Positions 58,355-64,000 of a stretch of DNA of 64,000 bases are shown piece after piece (within the stretch, counting starts at the first letter, position 1; each line of letters opens with the position of its first letter). A program made the position numbers and the translations under genes. Under the pieces are notes generated by a model. That model had not been told where the DNA came from, ran no database searches, and saw only the letters and a program-made list of their open reading frames with translations. Origin of the DNA: a virus; the IMG/VR virus record IMGVR_UViG_3300017987_000073, positions 16,563-80,562 of that record. One strand, written 5' to 3'.

Positions 58355-59175
58355 AGGAATTCGTCCTCCGCGGTGTCGGCGAACGCCGTCGTCCAACTGT
58401 CCCCGCTCCGATCGTCGAAGATCTCCCGCCGACGCTCCTCCGCCGCCTCGTGGTCGATCCCCCGCTTGAACGCGTGAAACTCCGGCTCCACCTCGAGCGT
58501 CACCAGGTACTCCTCCGGGAAGACGTGCACCGGATCCCGCGGGCGGAGCTCGGCGAGGTCCATCCCAGGGATCCGCGGGTTGAGCTGGCGGAGAAGAATC
58601 CCGAGCTCCGGGTCCCCGTACTCGTCCAGGGCGATGTCCTCGTACAGGTCCCCCTGCCTCGCTCGCCGAACCCGCGTGAACGACTCCGGCACCGTGGGAT
58701 CCGTCGCCTGGAACTCCAGCGCCTCGTACCGATCGAGGGTGATCTGGAGCGTCACTCCGCGGAGCGTTCCGTCGTTCCGCGGCTCGTCGTAGGTGATCCC
58801 CCCGAGCGAACGGACCAGGCAGTCGACCGATAGGCTTCGCACGTCCCCCACCGAGAACGCGCAGATCGGGATCCGCTTCAGGTCGTCCTGACGTCGAACC
58901 AGGTCCTCCAGGCGGTCCAGCCGCTCGTCCGGCGTGAAGTCGGTGGAGTCCTTCGCCCACAACTTCGCCGTGAAGGTGATCGTCTCGAGCTCGCCGGCGA
59001 CCCACTGAAGGATCGGGTACTGCGAGTTGTAGGAGCGCGCCTGAGCGATCGACGCCGAGAGGTTCTTGGTCAACCCCTGGGCGACGAACTGGCCGACGAT
59101 GTCCTCGTTCCGGTCCAGGTCGGTCAGCGTCCAGAGCTTCGCCCAGTCGCCGCTCGCTCCGATTCCCGCGGTCAT
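58351..59175 (-). CDS. Tube-end/baseplate protein with LysM-like domain
   Basis: A 274-residue protein. The first part (YPILQWVAGELETITFTAKLWAK, FSVGDVRSLSVDC) resembles the contractile-injection tube-associated family. The second (DLYEDIALDEYGDPELGILLRQLNP to DPVHVFP) is LysM-like, with the G-x-x-LW..N-P spacing of baseplate LysM modules in T4 gp53-type proteins. It probably joins tube and hub. It lies between the tape measure and hub genes. Confidence 0.65.
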   Translation of the reverse strand: MTAGIGASGDWAKLWTLTDLDRNEDIVGQFVAQGLTKNLSASIAQARSYNSQYPILQWVAGELETITFTAKLWAKDSTDFTPDERLDRLEDLVRRQDDLKRIPICAFSVGDVRSLSVDCLVRSLGGITYDEPRNDGTLRGVTLQITLDRYEALEFQATDPTVPESFTRVRRARQGDLYEDIALDEYGDPELGILLRQLNPRIPGMDLAELRPRDPVHVFPEEYLVTLEVEPEFHAFKRGIDHEAAEERRREIFDDRSGDSWTTAFADTAEDEFL

Positions 59176-61841
59176 CTGCCACCTCCGAGGAAGCCCCGCT
59201 CGAGCAGGTCTCGACGCACCCCCGGGTCGAGGTCCACGCCGCCCCGCTCGAGCTCGTCGAGTTGCACCTCCGCCACCGCGATCGCGATCTGGCGCCCGTC
59301 GATCTCCACCGGGACCTGGATCGTGATCGGCGCGCTCGGAGCCGCCGGCGGCGGACTCACCCTCCCGAGGTCACCGCCCCCCAGGGTCCCCGCTCCCGCC
59401 TGCCCGATCAGACCTCCTCGCATCTGAGAGACGACCGCCTGGGCTAAACTCGCGCGGTCCAGAAGTACGTCCCCGGCCGAGACCGGGAGGAACCCCCCGC
59501 CTGTCACGAAGGCGTCCCGAGCCGGTCGAACCTTCTCCGACATCTTCGGCGCCCCCGCGGCCCCTCCGCCCGGCGTCCTCACCTTGATTCCTCGGAACGT
59601 CCCGGCCAGGTTCGAGAGCGTTCGATTGATCTCCGCTTGGCTCATGTTCTGCTTCTGGAGAAACTCCGAGATCCTCGTCTGCGCGAACTGCTGAGTCAGG
59701 GCGACCCGCTTCTTCTGCGCCCCGTCCCAGACCTCGATCGTCTTGACTCCCTTCTGAGAGAGCCTGGCGTAGGTGTTGGCCATCTGGATCGCGTTGGAGA
59801 TCGCCGAGCTCTGCTCGAAGTTGGCGACTCGTTGCTTGCTCGCCGCCTTCTCGCTCGCGTTGAAGAGGTTGTACAAACTGTTGGCCAGCTTGTCCGAGAT
59901 CCCGAACTTCTGGTCCAACCACTTGCCGAACCTCCACCCCGCGTACCCCGCGGCCGCGACCGCGATCCCCGCCGGTCCGAAGCGCGCCGCCAACTTCGCC
60001 GCGGACGTCGCCAGACCTCGCGCGCCGGCGATCGCCTTGCCGAACGCGACGCCCACCGGCATCTTCCCGAGCGCCGAGAGCTTCGCCCAGAGCCCGCCGG
60101 CGCCCCCCGCTCCCCCGAAGGGAAGCGAGAGTTGCCCCGGGAGCGCCCCGCCTCCGAGTCCACCTATCCCCGCTTCGTCGAAGTTGACCACGTAAACCCG
60201 CTGCGCCGTCGCCTTCTCCGCCACCCTCCCGGCCTTCCCGAGCAGTCCGCCGAGCTTCCCGAGCAGTCCGCCGACTCGCGGGATCTTGCTTCCCACCGTA
60301 GCCAGGACCCCGCCGGCGGTTCGCGTCGCGAGCGCCAGGGTGTTCCCGACCACCTTCGCCGCCCCGAGCCCGACGTTCGCCAGCCCGCCGAAGAGCTTCG
60401 TCGCCCCCGCGATCGCCAACCCCAGGGGCGCGAAGACCGCGGCGAGCGTCGCGAACTTCGTGATCATCTTGGCGGTCCCCCGAGTCCCCTCCTCGGTCCC
60501 GAACCCGAGCGACTTGAACACGCCCTTGACCGTGTCCCACACCCCCTTCAGGACCACCTTCGCCTCCGCGAAGCCCTCCTTGATCCCCCTCGCCGCCTCC
60601 AGGAAGGATTGAGGGAGGAGCTTCACCTGTTTCTTCGTCTCCTCGTCGACGAACTTCTCCCCCCGGACCACCCGGAGCGCGAGCGAGAGCTTCCCGATGT
60701 TGTCCGCCAAGTTGCCCACCCCGACCCGAAGCTCGCTCGCGATCAGCCCGTAGAGCTCGATGTTCACCGCCTCGACCGCCGAGCGGACCAGCTTCAACTG
60801 ACCGCCGAGGGTCTTCATCTGGAGCGCCTTCATGATCTCGGCCGTCGAACCGGTCTCCTTCTGGAGCTCGAGCTGCTTCTTCCGGAACTCGTCGAGCTCC
60901 GCGCCGGTCAGGTTGAACGCCGACATCACCGCGACCGCCCGCTTCCCGAAGACCTTCATCGCCGTGTCGACTCGAGTCGCCCGGTCGGGGATCTTCCGGA
61001 GCTTGGCCGCGAAACCCAGCATGATCTCGGACATCGGTTTCAGTTCGCCCTTGGAGTTCCGGATCACCTCGTTCAGACCCGCCCGACCTCCGATCGCGTT
61101 CAGGACCTTCTTGGTCGGCGAGAGGATCTGCGACATCGCTCCGCGGAGCGCCGTCCCGGCGAGCGTGCCCTTCAGTCCGATGTCGGCGAGCGATCCGAGC
61201 GCCAGGGCCGTGTCCTTGAAGGCGAACCCCGCGAGGTTCGCCGTCGGCGCGGCGAGCTTCATCCCCTCCTGGAGGCTGACCATGTTGGTGTTGGTCCGTG
61301 CCGAGACCAGGGCGAGCGACCCGGCCACCGTCGCGGCCTTCTTCGCCTCCAGGTGGAAGCCCTTCATATTCGAGACGACCATATCGGCGGCCGTCGCGAG
61401 GTCGATCCCCTCGGCCGCCGCCGCGGCGAGAGTCCCGGGGATCGCCTGCGCCACCTGGTGAGCCTTCAGACCTCCCCGGGCGAGGTTGGTCATCGCGTCC
61501 GCCGCCTCGCTCGCCGAGAACTTGGTCGTCGCCCCCATCGTCTTCGCGAGCCCCTTGAGCCCCGCGGTCACCTTCCCGGTCACGTCGAGGGTCACGGCCT
61601 TGAGGTTCGCCATCGACTGCTCGAACTTCATACCGTCCCGGATCATGAACCCGAAACCGGCGGAGACCGGGAGGAGCGAGGTCGCGACGCTCCCCAACCC
61701 TCGGCCGAGCTGCGCGACGCCCCGTCCTATCCCTCTGAATCTCTCCTGGAGGTTGGCCGCGACGCGACCGACGCGCCCCATCCCGCGGGACGCGCCCTTG
61801 TCCACAAAGGTGAGGATCGCTGCGAGCCCGAACTTCTTCAC
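59172..61841 (-). CDS. Tail tape measure protein
   Basis: An 889-residue protein, rich in A, G, K and L helices. FEQSMANLKAVT and TMGATTKFSASEAADAMTNLARGG form the TP901-type tape-measure core at residues 70-130. LNAIGGRAGLN and KMFGKRAVA-like blocks follow. Hydrophobic segments at about 460-540 and 620-650 could cross or tunnel membranes. The length would set the tail length, roughly 130 nm by the 0.15 nm-per-residue rule. It follows the assembly chaperone genes, as usual. Confidence 0.9.
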   Translation of the reverse strand: MKKFGLAAILTFVDKGASRGMGRVGRVAANLQERFRGIGRGVAQLGRGLGSVATSLLPVSAGFGFMIRDGMKFEQSMANLKAVTLDVTGKVTAGLKGLAKTMGATTKFSASEAADAMTNLARGGLKAHQVAQAIPGTLAAAAAEGIDLATAADMVVSNMKGFHLEAKKAATVAGSLALVSARTNTNMVSLQEGMKLAAPTANLAGFAFKDTALALGSLADIGLKGTLAGTALRGAMSQILSPTKKVLNAIGGRAGLNEVIRNSKGELKPMSEIMLGFAAKLRKIPDRATRVDTAMKVFGKRAVAVMSAFNLTGAELDEFRKKQLELQKETGSTAEIMKALQMKTLGGQLKLVRSAVEAVNIELYGLIASELRVGVGNLADNIGKLSLALRVVRGEKFVDEETKKQVKLLPQSFLEAARGIKEGFAEAKVVLKGVWDTVKGVFKSLGFGTEEGTRGTAKMITKFATLAAVFAPLGLAIAGATKLFGGLANVGLGAAKVVGNTLALATRTAGGVLATVGSKIPRVGGLLGKLGGLLGKAGRVAEKATAQRVYVVNFDEAGIGGLGGGALPGQLSLPFGGAGGAGGLWAKLSALGKMPVGVAFGKAIAGARGLATSAAKLAARFGPAGIAVAAAGYAGWRFGKWLDQKFGISDKLANSLYNLFNASEKAASKQRVANFEQSSAISNAIQMANTYARLSQKGVKTIEVWDGAQKKRVALTQQFAQTRISEFLQKQNMSQAEINRTLSNLAGTFRGIKVRTPGGGAAGAPKMSEKVRPARDAFVTGGGFLPVSAGDVLLDRASLAQAVVSQMRGGLIGQAGAGTLGGGDLGRVSPPPAAPSAPITIQVPVEIDGRQIAIAVAEVQLDELERGGVDLDPGVRRDLLERGFLGGGR

Positions 61842-61884
61842 GTCCCGGTCCTCCTCCCCCGGAACGCCTCGCGGCGACCGCGGG

Positions 61885-63074
61885 TCAGATCTGCGGCTTC
61901 TGCTTCGAGGCCCGCTTCCGCGCCTCGTTCATCTTCACGATCCGCCGCAACGTCCAAGTCCTCTTCTCCGGCGTCATCTCCCGAACGTCACCCGCCCGAA
62001 ACGCGCCGTCGGATCCCAAGACGATCGCGAACTCCTCCTCCCAGAGCTGCGCCCGGGTGCTCAGTGGGAGGAAGGTGCGAAAAAATCGTCGTAGGACCAG
62101 TCGATCGCGTAGCGAAAGTCCTCCTTGCAGTGGGGACAGTCGCCCGCGACCTCCATCACCGCCCCGCCGTTGCACTGGTCGATCTCCTCCACGAGCCGGT
62201 TGATCTCCCGCGGCTTCATCGACCGAAGGTGCTCCGTCGTCAGCACCACCGGGCCCTCCGGGGCCCCCTCGATCTCCACCACCCCCTGGCGGAGCGTCTC
62301 CGCCTTGAACTTCGCCGAGTTCTTCAGCACCGAAGCGTCGTCCGCCTCCATAAAGGCCCACTTGATCGGACCCACCACAAACACCGTCCGCCGCTCGCCG
62401 CCGTACTTCACCCCGTGCTCGAGCACCACCCGACGCCGGGGGATCTCGTCGTAGCTCTTCACCTCGAGCGTCCGGAGGTCCCCGACGAACCCGTCGATCC
62501 ACTTCCCGCACCGGTGCTTGAAGCGGTCGAGCCTCAACCCGTGCCCGAGCGCCTCGATCCGGATCCACACGTACAGGTACAGAGCGTCCGAGAAGTACAG
62601 CGACCGCGCCAGGAGTCGGCGCTGACTGCGCTTCATCCTCGACAGATCCACCGACCCGATCCGCTTCACCGCGTGCCCGATCACCTCCGAGACGTACTGA
62701 TTCAGCGGCATGTCCGGGTTCTGCTCGGCCAAGTCGCCGAGCTTCTCCTCCATCTCCCAGTCCCACTCGGCGAGCTCGAAGTCCCGGTGCTTCGTCCCGG
62801 TGTGGTCGACGAACCCGATCGGGAGGACCTTCCCCACCTCCCGCAGGGTCGGGAGCGTCTCCTCCTCGACCGGCGCCCCGTCGAGCTCGACCAGCTCCGG
62901 GGGGATCTCCCCCAGGAGCGGGTCGAAGTTCGGAGATTCCTCCTTCTCCCGCCGGGCCTTCACCTCCTCGTGAGCGCGTTTCTGCACGCCGTCGCTCACG
63001 CGTTGGGCAAGCTCCCTCGCCTGCGCGGCCTCGGCCGCGATCGCTCTGCTCTCTCTCTGTTCCGCGGTGCTCAT
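61885..63074 (-). CDS. Tail assembly chaperone, -1 frameshift fusion product
   Basis: Expected product if ribosomes slip by -1 at 62079-62085: the first 332 residues of the 62061-63074 frame continue as RTFLPLSTRAQ and end at 61885, about 396 residues in total. Such gpG/gpGT-type pairs lie directly before the tape measure gene and help wrap it. The extension has LWEEEFAIVLGS and RRIVKMNEARKRA, a helical tail. The join is inferred from frame, slippery heptamer and position, not observed. Confidence 0.7.
62061..63074 (-). CDS. Tail assembly chaperone, unshifted form
   Basis: A 337-residue protein starting MSTAEQRESRA after TTGGAGG. The N-terminus is a charged helix; the centre contains DFELAEWDWEMEEKLG and a long helical region. 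Near the end CPHC (a possible zinc pair) is followed by YAIDWSYDDFF, at which the frameshift site lies. It is longer than most lambda G-type chaperones (about 140 residues), so it may carry an additional domain. Confidence 0.65.
   Translation of the reverse strand: MSTAEQRESRAIAAEAAQARELAQRVSDGVQKRAHEEVKARREKEESPNFDPLLGEIPPELVELDGAPVEEETLPTLREVGKVLPIGFVDHTGTKHRDFELAEWDWEMEEKLGDLAEQNPDMPLNQYVSEVIGHAVKRIGSVDLSRMKRSQRRLLARSLYFSDALYLYVWIRIEALGHGLRLDRFKHRCGKWIDGFVGDLRTLEVKSYDEIPRRRVVLEHGVKYGGERRTVFVVGPIKWAFMEADDASVLKNSAKFKAETLRQGVVEIEGAPEGPVVLTTEHLRSMKPREINRLVEEIDQCNGGAVMEVAGDCPHCKEDFRYAIDWSYDDFFAPSSH
62079..62085 (-). promoter_or_regulatory. Programmed -1 frameshift slippery site T TTT TTC
   Basis: The heptamer is read GAT TTT TTC in the zero frame and becomes TTT TTT CGC after a -1 slip, giving access to an open frame that runs to 61885. 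The zero-frame stop is 15 bases further on. This is the classical X XXY YYZ arrangement. Confidence 0.8.
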
Positions 63075-63093
63075 CTGTTCGCCTCCAAGTGAA

Positions 63094-63109
63094 CCCCCGA
63101 GCGGGGGTC
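63094..63109 (-). terminator. Hairpin upstream of the tail chaperone gene
   Basis: A-CCCCC with GGGGG-T forms a 6-bp stem around GAGC, in the 115-base gap after the tail tube gene. No U-run follows, so it may attenuate or protect mRNA rather than terminate. The chaperone ribosome binding site lies just beyond it. Confidence 0.4.
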
Positions 63110-63189
63110 GTTGTGAGGTTCCGTGGATCCTCGGACGGCCGCCCCAGTTGCCGATCTCTCGGTCTGTTGGCGCGCCGCGGGGGGTTTGA

Positions 63190-63630
63190 CTAGACCGGAA
63201 TGATCCGGTCGCACTTCATCGTCCACTCCGTGACGTTCAGCTCGCCCTCGTTCTCCATCGCTAGGTCCGCCGTCTTCCGCTTGGAGACGTACAGTCCGAT
63301 CATGTTGTAGGACCTCGTGTTGAGTCGCGAGATCGATCGGACGAGCAGGGTCGCCGGCTTCTTGTAGGTCGGGAGGACCGGATCCTGACCCTCCGCGAAC
63401 CACGCTTCGAGGAACAGGTCCTCGATCGTGTGGTGCTTCGGGTGCATCACCGTGAACTCGACCGGCTTGGTGTTCCCCCCGGACGCCGTCGTGCGGTCGG
63501 GGAGATCCACCGTCTCCAGCTCCTCCTCGAGCCCCGAGACCTCGGTGAACTCCAGCTTCGGAGGCCCGCCGACCACGATCAGCGAGTAATTGTTGACCGG
63601 AATGTGGTCCGGTAGCAGAACCTGTTTCAT
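63190..63630 (-). CDS. Tail tube protein
   Basis: A 146-residue protein. PPKLEFTEVSGLEEELETV and the following TTASGGNTKPVEFTV match the tail tube families of contractile phages (T4 gp19-like), in which F-x-E-V-S-G and a later R-x-G-x block define the strand-turn. The C-terminal beta hairpin (GELNVTEWTMKCDRI) is also usual for the tube. It would form the inner tube of stacked hexamers. It precedes the chaperone and tape measure genes, the standard order. Confidence 0.8.
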   Translation of the reverse strand: MKQVLLPDHIPVNNYSLIVVGGPPKLEFTEVSGLEEELETVDLPDRTTASGGNTKPVEFTVMHPKHHTIEDLFLEAWFAEGQDPVLPTYKKPATLLVRSISRLNTRSYNMIGLYVSKRKTADLAMENEGELNVTEWTMKCDRIIPV

Positions 63631-63673
63631 CTCACTCCTCCTTCAGAGCTCGAGACGTGGTGAACCCCGCGGG

Positions 63674-63904
63674 TCAGCTCCCCTTGACGAGGGTCAACGC
63701 CGCCGGGGAGAACCCGGCCACGTAACCGCCCCCGAGACCGCCCTCGGTGTCCAGTTGCGTGAGGAGCGCGATGAACTGCGTCCGGAGCTCCGTCAGGTCG
63801 TCCACCGTCGCGTTGAACAGGTCCACGAGCGGGTCGACGCCGCTCTCGCGGGTGACCCCTCGTCCCTGCCCACCGTCCCCGAGCAGTTGGTCGATCGTTG
63901 CCAT
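63674..63904 (-). CDS. Small hypothetical protein upstream of the tail tube gene
   Basis: A 76-residue protein starting MATIDQLLGDGG after GGAGGAGGTGAGAG, an unusually strong ribosome binding site. It has a helical centre (DLFNATVDDLTELRTQFIALL) and a Gly-rich end. Strong translation signals and location suggest a structural or assembly role, but I cannot name it. Confidence 0.55.
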   Translation of the reverse strand: MATIDQLLGDGGQGRGVTRESGVDPLVDLFNATVDDLTELRTQFIALLTQLDTEGGLGGGYVAGFSPAALTLVKGS

Positions 63905-63919
63905 CTCTCACCTCCTCCG

Positions 63920-63937
63920 GCCCGGGGCACCCCGGGC
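63920..63937 (-). terminator. GC-rich palindrome before the 76-residue gene
   Basis: GCCCGGGG and CCCCGGGC are exact complements separated by two bases, in the gap after the partial gene at the right edge. Without a U-run it may act as a processing or stability hairpin. Confidence 0.35.
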
Positions 63938-63966
63938 GGATAGTTGTCGTCGGATCTACCCCCGGA

Positions 63967-64000
63967 TCACTCCTCCGCGAAGTAGCGGTAGGTGTCGCCC
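63967..64000 (-). CDS. C-terminus of a gene entering from the right edge
   Basis: Ten codons ending GDTYRYFAEE and a stop at 63967-63969 are visible. Nothing identifies the protein. By gene order (upstream of the tail tube in a contractile phage) a tail sheath is the first guess. Confidence 0.4.
   Translation of the reverse strand, partial: GDTYRYFAEE

Noticed and set aside
59637-63092. Plus-strand open frame of about 1150 codons covering the tape measure and chaperone genes
   Set aside because: It spans several unrelated minus-strand genes and is a low-complexity R/L/P-rich shadow.

Overview
The window is a 64 kb piece of a tailed double-stranded DNA phage genome (Caudoviricetes, contractile-tailed myovirus type) or an integrated or episomal prophage. 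The GC content looks high, but I did not compute it. Every gene I can support lies on the minus strand, so transcription runs from 64000 towards 1. Genes are tightly packed: stops and starts commonly overlap as ATGA or GTGA, and GTG starts are frequent. I saw no tRNA, rRNA, CRISPR array or insertion sequence. Terminase, portal and capsid genes are absent and presumably lie to the right of the window. The host cannot be named. A candidate single-protein spanin would suit a Gram-negative host, and a cobalamin-dependent ribonucleotide reductase implies a host with access to B12.

Region by region, in transcription order: (1) 64000-52934 is the tail-tube and baseplate module: a partial gene, small protein, tail tube, tail assembly chaperone with a canonical -1 frameshift site, tape measure, LysM-like baseplate protein, hub, spike and baseplate J-like protein. 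(2) 52924-40548 holds a surprising S-adenosylmethionine decarboxylase homologue, four related tail-fibre-like proteins, a P2 gpI-like tail protein with extra domains, and a large tail-tip protein. (3) 40535-37575 holds small membrane and coiled-coil proteins, probably the lysis genes, plus a small protein with two MshEN-type repeats. (4) 37452-30014 is the replication module: SF2 helicase, small proteins, a winged-helix protein, a lambda-O-like initiator with an origin inside its own gene, helicase loader, DnaB-like helicase and primase. (5) 30012-27710 is a control and switch region: excisionase-like HTH, membrane-anchored metalloprotease, serine recombinase behind a strong promoter flanked by repeats, and a sigma-like protein with a hairpin over its ribosome binding site. 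(6) 27674-20036 holds a FAD oxidoreductase, a dUTPase-HAD fusion, a divergent ThyX paralogue, a thymidylate-kinase-like protein, a uracil-DNA glycosylase and a family B DNA polymerase. (7) 20034-10989 is the recombination module: RecA/UvsX, Mre11-like and Rad50-like proteins, SSB, an adenine-type methyltransferase and a frameshifted RuvC-like resolvase. (8) 10996-5638 holds small unknown proteins, an RlpA-like protein, an amidase endolysin and an SDR-like protein. (9) 5563-1 holds the class II ribonucleotide reductase, a DNA glycosylase, a dCMP deaminase and the start of a canonical ThyX.

Together the genes describe a largely self-sufficient phage. NrdJ makes dNDP or dNTP; dCMP deaminase, dUTPase and ThyX feed dTMP; the kinase raises it towards dTTP; the glycosylases remove uracil or damaged bases. 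PolB, primase, DnaB and the loader replicate from the internal origin, with recombination proteins alongside. The features I would look at first are the lambda-like origin, the AdoMetDC homologue in the tail operon, the thymidylate-related cluster with a second ThyX, the repeat-flanked recombinase promoter, and the MshEN-like protein.
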